64,000 nt of DNA, from contig NC_079428.1 of assembly GCF_026213295.1 (NCBI RefSeq), positions 9,739,302 to 9,803,301 on the forward strand, in the 5' to 3' direction. The translations under genes and the position numbers were made by a program. This document shows positions 39,452 through 52,130 of the stretch, one piece after another (position 1 is the first letter of the stretch; every line of letters starts with the position of its first letter). This DNA comes from Gadus chalcogrammus. Its lineage: Eukaryota; Chordata; Actinopteri; Gadiformes; Gadidae. The notes below the pieces were generated by a model, which worked only from the letters and a program-made list of their open reading frames with translations, was not told the DNA's origin and searched no databases.

Positions 39452-39660
39452 GACAGAGCGAGACACACACAGAGAGAAAAAGACAAAGAGAGAGACAGAG
39501 ATAGAGAGACAGATAGAGAGAGAAAGAAACTGATAGAGAGAGCCATAGAGAGACATGCAACGAGAGACAGAGAAAGAGAGAGAGCGAGAGAGAGAGCAAG
39601 ACACACACCAAGAGCCAGAGAGCGAGAGGGAGAGAAAGAGAGGCGTGAGGGGGATAGTGG
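39080..39660. repeat. Long purine tract (A-rich, then GA/GACAGA)
   Basis: AAGGAAGG-type sequence is followed, after 80 bp of unique DNA, by about 360 bp of GAGA and GACAGA repeats. The transcript strand is CU-rich. GT/GCGT repeats follow at 39685-39727. Confidence 0.9.
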
Positions 39661-40039
39661 AAGATGGTGCAGAGGGGTGCTTGTTTGTGTGTGTGCGTGC
39701 GTGTATGCGTGCGTGGCGTGCGTGCGTGCCATGTAGCCAACGCTGACACCCTTGAACTTAACGCACCCTAACCATTCAAATGAACCAGTTGATAACACAA
39801 TGTAGAGGAAGTCAGCCGTGGGCGTGCCTTTGTTAGCCCACGCCGTCCCCATGTGTTCGCCCTCATTAGGTCACTGAGCAGACGCCTCCGTCCAAAGTGT
39901 GTCAAAGGGACTTCTTAGAGACGGCCCATTGAGGTGTGGTTATGGCCTCTCGCTTTAGGACTCCTGTGTGCTTTAGAACTGATGGGTGGGGAATCAAACC
40001 CACAACCTATCAGGCTAGGAGTTGACTCAATCTGTCAGT

Positions 40040-40195
40040 TGACAAACATGCACACAAACACACACACAAGCACGCACGTGCGCACATGCATACACACACA
40101 CACACACACATAACCACCAACACACACACACACACAGGGGCGTGCGAAAATACACACACACACACACAGACACACACACGAATACAAACACACAC

Positions 40196-40226
<31 letters not shown>

Positions 40227-40285
40227 CACACACAGGGGGGAGCGCACATACACACACACACACACCCACACACACACACACACAC
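40040..40285. repeat. AC repeats with a GACA block
   Basis: CA arrays with GGGG-containing spacers enclose about seven GACA units (40198-40225). The right end is only about 20 bp from an exon. Confidence 0.95.
40240..40285 (-). promoter_or_regulatory. UG-repeat just downstream of an exon donor
   Basis: The AC array on the plus strand becomes (UG)n in the pre-mRNA. It starts about 20 nt after the end of the LNS5 C-terminal exon. UG repeats beside 5' splice sites are known binding sites for CELF and TDP-43 type proteins. A regulatory role here is inference. Confidence 0.4.
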
Positions 40286-40306
40286 GGGGGGGAGCGCCGC
40301 CCTTAC

Positions 40307-40480
40307 CGTCGCAGCCTCGCTCCACTTGTCCCACGCTGTGGAGGGCGTCCGCCATCAGGTCGGGCAGTCTCCCGTTGAGGTCCACCGAGGCCAGGCAGCC
40401 CTGGTAGCCGTCCCGGGACGCGATCAGCTTGGGCAGGTTGCCGTACATGGTCTTGATCACTCCACCGATATACAGCTCCC
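40307..40480 (-). CDS. nrxn2: nrxn2 exon: C-terminal part of LNS5
   Basis: This 174 nt exon has phase 1 introns on both sides, so skipping it would keep the reading frame. It encodes 57 whole residues: [18 protein letters not shown], then [20 protein letters not shown], then [18 protein letters not shown]. The [11 protein letters not shown] to RGC pair gives the disulfide that closes a neurexin LNS domain. The acceptor is CCCCAG at 40482-40481 and the donor is GACG|GTAAGG with GT at 40306-40305. About 20 nt beyond the donor the pre-mRNA enters a (UG)n tract, an unusual splice-site context. The sequence is intact and lies between a 16.7 kb and a 4.9 kb intron. Confidence 0.96.
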
Positions 40481-40690
40481 CTGGGGAGCACACGTGCACA
40501 CACGAGACGAATGAGACCAACAGCATTGCACTGCACAATTGTACTTTGAAATAGTGATGTTTGACGCAAAAATATTGTAAATGCCAATATTGTATTTTTT
40601 ATTGGATTCTATTGTCAGAGTCTGTATGAAGACTTCATTCACATTTTAAATATATATATGGATACATTTATACTATAGATTTTACAGTAA

Positions 40691-40795
40691 TGCTGATGTT
40701 ACAACTGAATCCCCCCTGGGATATTCAGTTGTAATATCAGCACTTATTATAAAATATATGGAATATATATATTTTGCTGATGTTATAAATGAATT
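40691..40795. repeat. Imperfect hairpin and third copy of TGCTGATGTTACAACTGAAT
   Basis: The unit at 40691-40710 has an inverted copy at 40723-40742 (one mismatch) and a direct diverged copy at 40775-40795. All are associated with CCCC or CCTTGGGG. It may be a small hairpin element. Confidence 0.6.
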
Positions 40796-40970
40796 CCCCT
40801 TGGGGAGGAAGAAAGCCATATTAACCGTATCTTAATCAAGAGGCTTTTATGCGCCGTGACGCACAGTGAATTCAGATCCATGTCATTAAGGAGCTGGTCG
40901 GCCCTGGGGGGGGGGGGGTGCCTGTGATTTCGTCCAATAAGGCATCAGAGGTCCGTAGATAGGTTGGCTA

Positions 40971-41180
40971 GGTCAATTGTGTTTGTATAGCCCTTAATCA
41001 CAGCCACAGCCTCCAGTGGACTCTCGGTGTACCACTCTATCCCCTTTACCCTCTAAATCACTGAAAGGAAAACCCTTGTCAGAGCCTGAGGGAAGAAACC
41101 TTGAGGATGAACCCAGAGGGGGGGTCCTTCCTCCCTGGGACAATAGGGACTCTTAGCTGGGGGTTGATTTGCAGAATAAA
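40971..41180 (+). mobile_element. Degraded teleost interspersed repeat
   Basis: TCAATTGTGTTTGTATAGCC, then CACTGAAAGGAAAACCCTTG, then AGGGAAGAAACCTTGAGGAT, then GGGGTCCTTCCTCCCTGGGA follow the order of a common fish repeat (TATATAGCCCAATATCACAAA ... GGAAGAAACCTC ... CCCTCTCCCAGG). The class is not clear to me. Confidence 0.5.
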
Positions 41181-42696
41181 CCTCTATGTTTTAAAAATAT
41201 ACCCGGGGTATACATAACCAGATCAAACAACTCACTACAACGTCATCGAGACTGCCTCACTGCCTCAAAATGGGATCCCTTCAGGCGAAAACCGCCGAAA
41301 TCCTCGGTTGGAATAAATACCTATTGATAGGGATCATTGATTCGGTAATTAAAGATCAAATTACGAGTGTTTTGCGAGCAGGGAGAAGACAAGGCCCTGT
41401 AATTTCAGCCCCCTGATAATTGGGGAGGACCAAATGTAGTAAACTCGACGCTCTAATCACATATTGTACTCGTTGATGGTATTCCAATAAACACGTGTTT
41501 AACCATCTGAGGTTAATGTAGAAATTTCAGAAAATATCGCTTGCGCCTTCAAAGTTGTAATAACGTTTTACCATCCCAATCACCCCCCCCCCCCGCCCAC
41601 GCAGAAACACACACTGTACTCATTGCGTACGGCCTCTTCCTTGGCCTCTAATAAACATCCAAGCGTTGTTTACTGACAACCACTCAGCCTTCTCTGTGGT
41701 GCACTTGTCAGTGTTAAAGATGGCGCGTCCTGTTTCTGATCGGGGAGAGCAACCCTCAGCCGGCTTCGGGGTGCGCAGACGGGAAACACCCAAACACAAG
41801 AGCGGCGTCAACAAAATCAATCCTTGGCAAGGCTTGATCTCGTGTACTCGGCTTTGCCTCTGACAGGATCGGAGGCGCTCAGAGCCAGTGTCTTGACTGT
41901 AATAGGCCAATTTACATTGTTGACTGCCGAGCAGCAGGGAGGTAGCCTCGGGGACACCCCGCCTCAGGGGTTGGCACACACATGAATGCGCGTAGAGAGC
42001 TATTTTTCGCCTGGCGTCGGGACTGATACAGTGTTCCGTCGGAGGGGGAGGAAGGGATAAACTCGACGACGGAAACCCGGGCGGATTGTTCGTGGAAAAG
42101 AAAGAGATGTTAAAATGATTGCATTTGTCGGAGATGGAGCGAAGCACCATGAGATGAAACGGAAATATTTATTGACTACCCTGTGATCAATTATTTGCCG
42201 TCTTTCTTCTCGTTGAGCTTCAAGGGGGAAGCTTTTTTCGAAAAGGATGCACAGTGAATGCACTACAAGGAATATGTACAAGATTACGCTAATGATGGGA
42301 ACGTATTTAGAACACAGTTTTAAAGCTAAAGTAGGCAATTTGTCTCGAACAGCCAGAGTAAGCTAGATTCAAAGTGTCCAACTGAAAAAATCCATCCTCT
42401 ACCTTCAGGCATCCTCCAAAACCACACGTGAGCAAAAGGCATGTCTATCTTGTGTGATGTGGGCAGATCGCAAGGGAGGTTTGCCATCCAATCATTTCAT
42501 TCAGACCGATTGAAATGATTTGACGGGCTAATTGCAGGCCTGCGACAGCCACAGATAGCAGATTTCTATCATTTTTCTGTCAGATCATCGGATGTATTGA
42601 TTGCTGTCAAGTTTTTAAGAAAATTTCAACATATCTGACAAAAAATGCTTTGAGAATAAATTGCTTACCCTGGCATTAATGGTTTGGCGGAATGAC

Positions 42697-42821
<125 letters not shown>

Positions 42822-45800
42822 GGTGTGCAGCTTCAATCTCCCTGCCTACGATTGAATTGAAATGCCACTTGTCATGGTGTCATTATTTACTACTTTGAAA
42901 ATGGCTCATTTAACATTTCCTAATTGTGAAAAGCGAGGGTCGCATTTCCCCAGATCCTACCATTTAGCCCCGTTTACCTGTGCATACATACATAGCACCC
43001 CGCTACAAACAACCACACGCGACAGTTTAATCCACTTCATTTATATACATGATACGTAAGTCACCCAGTTAACCATGCATTAATTTGTCTGTCACAACAC
43101 AACGCTCACTAGTCAACTACCCTTCTTCCTGTCCGCCCGGCAAACTGGTCCATGGGGAACGCGTGCCGCATTGGGCCGTATTACAGAAACTTTATAATTA
43201 TTATTTCGAAGGGCTTTATTTTCTGTTCCGGGACAGTTCATTTGGTTTGCTAATGGCGGGGGTGGTGAGTAGGCGGTTGTGCTTCTGAGTGTTGTTTGTA
43301 TGGTTGTTGTGATTTATTTATCAAAGACTGTGCTGTGTGTGTGTATATCTGTATTTGTATGCATCGTTTAATGAATATATAGTGTTTGATTTATTGTTCT
43401 GTAGCGTTTGATTGATCATGGTTGTATTGATTTCTCAACTATCCCAGTGGGCTCTCCCCATTGGCCTCTGATTGGTAGGCCTATTTAATGGGGAGACATG
43501 GTTTGAGTTGGGGGGGGGGGGGAGGGCATTTGAGATGCAACAGCTTGAGGAGAGGCTGTATTCTTTTGTTTGCCTTTTGCACGTTTGTGGAAGTTTACAT
43601 AAACCTACAGTATTTTCCTTAAACTCTCTGAGCCTCGTCCTGCTTTCAAAAAGTTCACTCCTTGGGTGCGTCCTGTCCCACATGTGAGTTCGGGGTTCAA
43701 TACCTCTTTCTCACACTAATATAGACTTTAGAATTATATTTCCAATATCCCCCTCCGTCACCGTATCTGTACTTTCATCTTACTACTCTGTTGCTTATCA
43801 GTTTATGTTTCATTACCAATCTGTATCATTGAATGGATTTCCCTCTTGTGTATGTCATTGCTTAAAAAATATTATAATAGTTATTAAGATCATCTCGACC
43901 CTCTTCCAAGTTGATTTCTGGAAGATTTGTTTCGTTCCATGGGTGGCAAAAAACCTTAACACGAGGTAACTCAAAGATGTTTTCCTGGTTGACTCTGAGA
44001 TACATCAAAGCCGCAAAGAAAATAACAGGATCTTAACTTGAATAAACATGAAGATGTTCCCCACACTGCGCCAAATCCCCCCAAAAACCCTGCCAACTTT
44101 CAGAGGAAATGCCTTTTGCCGTGTTTACGTCTCAACAGCAGAAAAAGGGGGCGAATTCCAAGTCTGGTGGATACCGGAGCTGTTGCGTGGGCGAAGCCAG
44201 TGGGTCAATTAAATGTAGACCGTGGGTAATGGAGTGTGAGTGGACCTGTTTGCAGACTTCTCCTCGCAATTAATGAGCACCGAGACATGTCATATTTCAG
44301 ACCGGCCACTCCCGGCCCGGCCGGATCGATACAGCGAATTCATTAAGGGCGCCGGGGTTGAGCGATGCCCTGGAAATATGAAATCTTTTGGAGCGCAGAG
44401 TGTGTGGGGAGCAGGAAAGAAAACGAGCAGAGGGTTTTTTCATTCTTTCTCTCTCTTTTTTTTTTTTGGAGATTGTGTGTGAGGAAGGAGAAGGTTAAAC
44501 TTCAACCCTGCATATTAATCTGGGACGGCCGACGGGGGAATTGGACTCGTCCGATAGGTCTGGTGTTTGCTTGCGATGTGGGCGTTTTCAACATGATTAA
44601 TAATGGTTATCGACTTTTTCTGTGTCTCTGTTTCTCCGTGATCGTGCATAACCACAAACCACAAAGAGCAGGTTTACGAAGACTTGTTTTCACAATTTTC
44701 ATAATAATTTTTAAGTGTTATCGTCCTGTTATTGACGCAAGGATCTAAAAGTAAAAAAGCGTCTATTTGTGAGGGCCTAAGCAAACCTTGTAAGAGTTGA
44801 TTTGTGTTTCCTAATCATGTGGCGATGGTAGGGGAACTTCAGGGGCAAAGAGAGGGACGAAATATTTTTCTGATAAGTCATAATCCAAAGAGTTTTTTTT
44901 GGAGCCGTAGACGGAAGATTGTGTATATGATTGTCTCTGTTGGTTAATTCAAAGGGGTTGGAAGAAACAACCGAGCAGAGAGTTGGGCGACGGAGGTGTA
45001 GTGCTGGGGGTCGCAGGTAGGAGGTGTCGCTGGTATTTTTGTCGGGGGTCTCGAAAAAACAGACGACCTCTCGGTACCCCCCCCCCTGGCCGTGACGAAG
45101 ACCTCTGGTGTCACTCAAAGGGGGCCCGGCAGTAAGGGGACCAATTACACGAGGTCTCGGCCGGACCCTGGCCCCGGACCTTGCTAGGCGGGGGCCCGTG
45201 TTCACTAATGACCTCTCAGGGGCCGTTCTCCGGAGGGCCACTGGCCAGTGTGTGTGAAACGCAAGTGTCCTGTGAGTGTGCCTGGGAGTTTTTTAAAGTG
45301 GTTCCCAAAAGATTTTTGTGCAAATATCATCGGTGTACTATAACACTTCAGATATTGATGATGATTATGCAGTTAGAAATGGAAAACTATAGTAACATAT
45401 TGTTACATCAGGGGGTTATTGGCAGATAAATCATGGGGGGCCTTAAAAAAACACAATTTGAACACATTCAGATTAATATAAGCATTGAAAACACTTGACA
45501 ATTGTACAATTGATAATACTGCATTATGCTTTAGTACAAAAACGGGTGCCTCGATCTGACGTCTGCAACGTCACACTGGATACGTTCCCAAACGAGAATG
45601 ATGAACAGTGTGATCGGCTTCATCTGTTGTTGCCATTGTGCTATTGCACCTTAACTGATTTCACTTCCTTAAAAGATGAGGTGTGCAAGACCTACGCTCA
45701 ATCTGAATCGGCGTTGATCCCTTTACCCCCAGAGATGCATTAATTTCCTGCAGACGTTTGCCAACGGCGCTCTTGTTTTGCACATCGTCTGTTGGGCTTC

Positions 45801-46206
45801 CCGCAGACGCCTCCAAAATAAAAGCCCTCTACCTTCACACGTTGGCCTGTAATTGGTTCCCAAGTGCAGGCCGCTCTGAACCGCCCTGATCCAATATTCA
45901 CACTCGCACTCTTTGAATTCCACATTAATATCCATCACGCGGCAAGACCTTTGTGATGTTTGAAAATAGGCCGCACCGAGAGGTTGTGTTGCCGTGAAAT
46001 ACAAAGCCTTCCTCGACTTAGCACTCCGTCGGCTAGATACCGTGAATCAGAAAGGTGTTAACGCAGAGAGGTGAGAACAAAACATGGGCCTCCAGCAACT
46101 GATGTCCGAACAACTAATCTGGCTGACAACTATTTATGCGTTGCTTAATTATGCTTTGCTTTGTGTGCGTTGTATTGGTTTTGGGTCTGTGTGTGTGTGT
46201 GTCTGT

Positions 46207-46536
46207 GTATGTATGTATGTATGTATGTATGTATGTATGTATGTATGTATGTATGTATGTATGTATGTATGTATGTATGTATGTATGTATGTATGTATGT
46301 ATGTATGTATGTATGTATGTATGTATGTATGTATGTATGTATGTATGTATGTATGCATGCATGCATGCATGCATGCATGCATGCATGCATGCATGCATGT
46401 ATGCATGCATGCATGCATGCATGCATGCATGCATGCATGCATGTATGTATGTATGTATGTATGTATGTATGTATGTATGTATGTATGTATGTATGTATGT
46501 ATGCATGCATGTATGCATGTATGCATGTATGTATGT
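46207..46536. repeat. 330 bp (ATGT)n/(ATGC)n array
   Basis: ATGT units (46207-46353) are followed by ATGC units (about 46354-46440, with one ATGT), then ATGT again to about 46500 and a mixed end. The ATGC block is self-complementary at the unit level. The Tyr-Val-Cys-Met and Ile-His-Thr frames across it are artefacts. Confidence 0.98.
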
Positions 46537-46670
46537 GTGTTTGTACTGTTGTTTTGTGAGTGAGTGGGTGAGTGTGAGCCTGTGACTGTGTGTCTTGAAG
46601 AGAGAGAAAGAGCGAGAGTGTGAGTGTGTGAACAAGCGATGTGTGTTTACGTTTGAGCACCTAAACACAC

Positions 46671-46671
46671 A

Positions 46672-46744
<73 letters not shown>
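46671..46744. repeat. (AC)n microsatellite
   Basis: It is uninterrupted for about 70 bp. Confidence 0.97.
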
Positions 46745-46747
<3 letters not shown>

Positions 46748-48640
46748 CTTCAACATATCCCACACAACCAACAGGCAGTGCTATTATTAAATAGCTGTCT
46801 AATGATGGGTTCAGTGACAGATGTTGTGGCTGCGCCCCCAAACCCCCCACTCTATTAATTCAATTAAAGTCTTTCTGAATGGTTTCTGAAGTCGTAAGAG
46901 TGTCCCCGTAGTTCGACTGAGGATTCAGCTGACATTTGTTGTGTCAAGTCTGGTCCCTGAAGCGTCTCACTTTTGAGACACGTCCAATTTGGAGTTCAGA
47001 CATTCAATGTTTGGAGTCTGGGTCGTTTGAAGGACAGAGAGATTTTTGGATCACATAAAACCTCTGAAAAGAAGCCAGTTTCGCGCGTACGGGGGAAGAA
47101 GGCGAACCCTTCATTTTTGTTTTTATGTTTTATGGTTATTCCAAGACCTTGCTTGTGTTTGGCACGGCTTCAACACATCTAACGCTCTGTGTCTCGTCTC
47201 TTTATGCTACCCTCTTTTGCTCGCTTCAACCCCATGTTCTGCTTTACCCGGGTCTTGACATGCATCTCGACAATTCATATTCACAGCAAGGTTCAAAGTG
47301 TAAACCGTTGGACCTCAACCGATTTGATTGGCTGCCTGTCGTCTACCCCATTATTTGCCAGTCGTGCCCGCACTTTCAATATTTATCCTCAATATTATAT
47401 TTATCCCCTAATCCTTAAGTATAGGCTGAGCATGAAGAACCAGGTGTACGGAATAGCAGTTCACGCCTGATACGAACACTCACTGCATTTCAACTCATCC
47501 ATCAGATGGATGGCAGAACACTCCCAATTGTGACGTAACAAAAGTTTGTCATGGCTACTCAACATCACACGGTAAAACAATGGCCCTCGAAAGCAACCAT
47601 CTGCATCTCCCCATCCAAGCCTTCCCCTCACCTTACCACTGTAACCTCCTCATCGTTGTAGTATGTAATCAGTTTAAATATTCAAAACGTACAATGCACA
47701 AAGTGCTGAGAGTGGCACTATGGATCGGGAATGATTCACGGCCGACCGCCTCCGCCGGAACATTCCTCTTCCTCCTAACCGACGTGACGCGGGCATTCCT
47801 CTTCCCGTGTGAAAACAAATACGACATAATACCGGGTTGTCAGTCTATATTCACAATCCATCGCTTATTTATTTTTTACCCCAGCCAAGCAAAAAATAAA
47901 CGACTACCATGGGCCATAACTCCCCAGTACCTTCCCTCCTCTGCAAATCACTTATTCCCCGCTGATAAATAATAGAGAAGAGTACAGCTTGATTTATTTC
48001 TTGGACTAATTGTGAGTTGTAAATCCCCCCCCCCCCACTTCCCTTCAGCTGGGGGCATAACTTTAAGCTGTCAAATAGAATAAAACGCCTTTATCTCAAC
48101 GCCAGTTAGGACATTCACAAAGTGTGCTCACACACACACACACACTCACTCACACATGCATGCACATGAGCGCACACACACACACACTTACAAATAGAAA
48201 ACCTGTTATCTAACGCAGTAGGTGCTGAGGACGAGAGGGATCAGGAAGGGAAACGCAAAGAGATGGAGAGAAAGAGAGAGCGGGATGAAGAGAGAGAGAG
48301 AGAGAGACAGAGTGAAGAATGACAGAGAGTGTGGAAAAATATTAAAAGGAAAAACTTGAAAACTGGCAAAATATATGAAAAGTTTCCCATTTGAATCATG
48401 CATATCAGCAATAGAAGTCATGTCATTGAATCATTGGTTGCAGGTGTGCTATTGAACGGAAACAAACAGGATTCTGCCTAATTGCTAAGTAAGATTTGCA
48501 TTATGGCTAAGGATTTGTCATTGTCGTTGTTTTGTTCTTCAATGACCTTAACCAAGGGGTGACGTCAAACACCTTCCTGGCAGGCTGTGTGTGCGATAAC
48601 ACGTGTTCAACAGGCATGGGATTGACACCCCTTTAAGTGC

Positions 48641-48659
48641 CCCCCCCCCCCCCCCCCCC
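48641..48659. repeat. C homopolymer (about 19 nt)
   Basis: An uninterrupted C run; a second C run of about 10 lies at 48027-48037. Confidence 0.95.
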
Positions 48660-48801
48660 AACAGCCCTTTAAAGCTACCCGACAGCCCCTGGTCTAGGGC
48701 TTCACGAGCCCCGGAGTTATGATCACTGGGTTGAGACTGTTTTAATGGGAGCCGGCGAAGCAGAGCAGGTCAACCACAGGGCCCTCGCCGCTGCACAGCG
48801 T

Positions 48802-48852
48802 GGGGGTCCGGGGGGCCGGGGGGCCGGGGGGCCGGGGGGCCGGGGGGGGGGA
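48802..48852. repeat. GGGGGGCC tandem repeat
   Basis: Four to five units of GGGGGGCC end in G9. It is a strong quadruplex candidate on the plus strand and resembles the hexanucleotide GGGGCC repeat type. Confidence 0.9.
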
Positions 48853-49039
48853 CAGAGAACCGGCCGGCGGTGGAGAACTGCGTCTTGCATGGGCGGAGTT
48901 CACTCGGCTGTGGCCAATGAAACCGAGACGCTATTTGGTTCCTGAGTGCGGATTGCAAACACACCTTTATATACAGTTTAAAATGCCATTTTGTCGTAAT
49001 GGAAGCTGTTACCCAAAGTCATTTACGATATATTTTAAT

Positions 49040-49155
49040 TTTAAGATGGAATTCATCAAAGCGCAGGCAGGTAGCTAGGCATCTTGCTCGAGGGTGTCTA
49101 CATGTCAGACTGCAGACATATGGGGATCGAACCCGGAACCCTTTAGGTCAGGGTT
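49040..49155 (+). mobile_element. SINE-like fragment
   Basis: CATCTTGCTCGAGGGTGTCT followed by GGGGATCGAACCCGGAACCC repeats the body and B-box pair of the other SINE-like pieces in this gene. Only about 110 bp is recognisable. Confidence 0.35.
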
Positions 49156-50459
49156 CAAACTCCCTCATATATACATGACTATCCTACATAAACACTGTAG
49201 ATTTCCATACATTTCATAATGCTAATTTTAATCATCACAAGCGGACAACAAGCACAATCTACCACCTAGCTCTCACTGCTACGCTAGCACGCGAGCTTAA
49301 GGCTTGGGCTACAACGGCTATGGCTAAAACATTGACATGGGCACAACAGCCAAGACTGAGGTTTGCGTGTTGAGGCGGGTACTTGCAGCGGCTACGAGAG
49401 GAGAGGTTTGTTTCCCCTCTGCCTCGCGTCGAGGGCTGGTTGCTGCTGGTAAATGGACATCATTAGTGTCGCAGATCGATCGTGGTGTGGAGCCCATTGG
49501 GGCAGAGGGGGGGGTTTGGAGTGACATCGCCCATCGATATATGCGCACAGCAGGCGCTTGTTATAAGCGAATGTGTGCATGGGGAGGGACATGTGTGTGT
49601 GTGTGGCTGTGGGACAAACCGCTTGCCCTGATTCATTTCAGAGCCCTAATGGTGGAATTAGCATGTTTGTACCGCAACTTTTACAGATTTGTCGTCAGAT
49701 CTACACGCTATTAGTCACTACATTGGAACTTTGTTCTTTCCCCCCGCAAGTTTATGTGATGCACATTAATATTTAGTTAATCTAAACATTACTCACGAAA
49801 AAGCTCCATACGTTGTGTCTTTTGCCTGTGTGTGTCTGTGTGTGTGTGTGTGTGTTTGTACTTTTGTTTTTTAATTTTTAATGCAAATACGCCCCATTTA
49901 TCAGAGAAAATGTGGATTCATTGCGACTTTTCTCAGATTGTAATTAACGTGATAGCTCTTCTCGCGCCTTAGTGTCCTCTTTCCCCATGAACCAATAACC
50001 CAAAAAGTGCATGTCCTCAAATGGCTTTCGCTTTCAAAATAACAGCGTGCGCAAATAAAAGTCCTGCAAGGATAATTGCTTTGATTCTGGTTTGTTTTCT
50101 TCACCTGGCTATTCTGTGTGTGTCAGAAAATTAAATAGCATGATAAAACAACAACATGACAAAAAAACAACATCAGCCCTTATAAGCACAGATGGAACTC
50201 TTACTTAATTTATGAGAAACCAAACCAAGCACAAATAAGCGACAGATTTCTTTGAACTATTTTTAGATTTTTCTTTTAGCCAAAATAATAAATGTTAAGG
50301 GTCAGGGTAAGGGGAGCTATTTATTCGACCCGTTATCGGTGCACGGATTAGTATATACGGTGTGTCTGACAAATAGTTTGGGCTGACCAAATAATGAATC
50401 TCAAACTTTCCGCTGGCGAGCACAAAGCTCATTAAATTGTGTTTACCTTTCCTTGATCG

Positions 50460-50627
<168 letters not shown>

Positions 50628-51079
50628 GTTGCCAGGCTGCTCCTTCACTGGGTCTGCTTTTGCTCCGGAGCACTGTACATCATACGTCCCAGCAGTGCCG
50701 CGCGAAGGCACTTCATTAGCAGATGTCTTCAAAGCGAGTCAGGGTTGGATCCCGGGTAAGGTACGCCAAGTGTCTCATTCACGAGCAGCACACGAGTTAA
50801 AAAATAACGGCAATTTGGGGTTTTATTGTTCCTGGTTATGTCAGACTCGTGTCCAATCCTGCCTAAATGATGACATGAACAAGCATTATGAACACACGTT
50901 TTGCTGTTACCTGGTCTACGGGAATAAGAAAACCTGTATGCGCCGTATAGGGAAGTTGGGGACACAAGATTGGTCCAAATAGTAGCTGAAACGTTTTAGT
51001 CCAAGCACCAGATCTTCTTCAAAAGGCCGTTCTAGACTGCTTTGGCCGAGGTAAATCGAGTTTCTATTTACCACCATAT

Positions 51080-51215
51080 AGTTATACACAAGATGCTTTT
51101 ATCCCCAGGCGCTGACAGTGAATTCACATCCATTGCTCAAGGACAGGGCAGGCGGGGGGAATTGGGGCTCAGACCCGGCACCTCCCGGCTGTGAGAACAC
51201 CATACAATACCCAAC
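51080..51215 (+). mobile_element. SINE-like fragment
   Basis: GATGCTTTTATCCCCAGGCG, then CATTGCTCAAGGACAGGGCA, then CTCAGACCCGGCACCTCCCG resembles the reverse-oriented tail, body and B box of the local SINE family. It is strongly diverged. Confidence 0.4.
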
Positions 51216-51719
51216 CACAGAGTACCCTTCACAAATTCACCAGGATATTAATTGTATGAACAACAATTGGCCGTAGAATAGGGAAAATAACACACAATAA
51301 CGCACAATTGCTAGCATGCATGGAATAACACCTGCGATCATCAACAATAAAAGCCAATCATAACAGGGCCAGCCGGGTATTCTCTTTGCCCGTAAACCTG
51401 TGTGTTCAGCCACTTACACTGAAGGGGTGATTTGAGAGCTTTATAATACACATCATGCAGGCATGAGTTATCCTCCATTGGCTGCAAGTCCACCCCACAC
51501 TCCTCCAGCCTGAATGTCAAGCACTGTATTGCTTTCCGATAGCGGGCTGATGTGTGGCACTAGACGCTCCTGAGAAGAGGACACTGTGTTAATTGTGTCT
51601 CTTTTTCGGACACACCGTCGAGAGCCGTCGCCATTGGATACCGATCAGAGACTGGGCCTCCCTGTTGCTTGTGGCGATGGATGAAGAAGCCATCTATCCA
51701 CCCTGTACCCATTAACCAA

Positions 51720-52130
51720 TCTATTTATCTAACGACCGGTAATCTATCCTTGAACCTCTCCATCCATTCACCCGGGCAAAATCTGTCCTTTCCTCTCTAT
51801 CTATCGAGCAATCCATGCGTGTAAGCATGTATCTCTATCTATTCTCTCTATCAACATCTATTTAACAACCGTTAATCAATCTTTCCGTCCATCGTCCGTG
51901 ACAACCATCCATCCATCGATTAATCTGCCTAAAATACTTTAATCCATTTATCTTCTTCTGCTCTAATCAGTCCATCTAGGCATATCTGCCAAAGCACTTC
52001 TATCGTCTATCAATCAAAGCGTATATCCATCCATCCATCTCGATACCGTTGCATGCCTTTATCTAGACATGCATCCATAAGCATAAGCATGCATCCGTCT
52101 TTCTTTTCGTTCATCCACCCATCTGCACAC
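51720..52130. repeat. Degenerate ATCC/TCTA region
   Basis: CATCCATC, TCTATCTA and ATCAATC units are scattered through about 400 bp of decayed tetranucleotide repeat. Confidence 0.6.

Larger units (their letters stand above)
35373..40306 (-). other. nrxn2: Intron of 4,934 bp, phase 1
   Basis: The region next to the donor (40040-40285) is AC repeat on the plus strand, which is UG on the transcript. Elsewhere it has GT-rich arrays (36230-36880), a degraded SINE-like piece (37270-37440), a purine tract (39080-39660) and a further SINE-like scrap at 39955-40025. The stretches 35860-36160, 36910-37260, 37450-38960 and 39740-39950 look unique, with nothing recognised apart from a CpG-rich patch at about 38100-38400. 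Confidence 0.85.

Noticed and set aside
40035..40306. Continuation of the LNS5 frame into Cys-Val repeats
   Set aside because: It is intronic UG repeat after a consensus GTAAGG donor. It is not a cysteine-rich domain.
46207..46536. Regular repeat considered as a CRISPR array
   Set aside because: There are no spacers; it is a plain tetranucleotide array in a vertebrate genome.
46114..46746. 210-codon and overlapping frames with Ile-His-Thr or Tyr-Val-Cys-Met periodicity
   Set aside because: They read through the ATGT/ATGC array in all phases. A repeat unit of 4 bp without stops opens every frame.
47580..47972. 130-codon plus-strand frame outside repeats
   Set aside because: I recognise no family, there are no splice signals, and a frame of this length is expected by chance in 64 kb.
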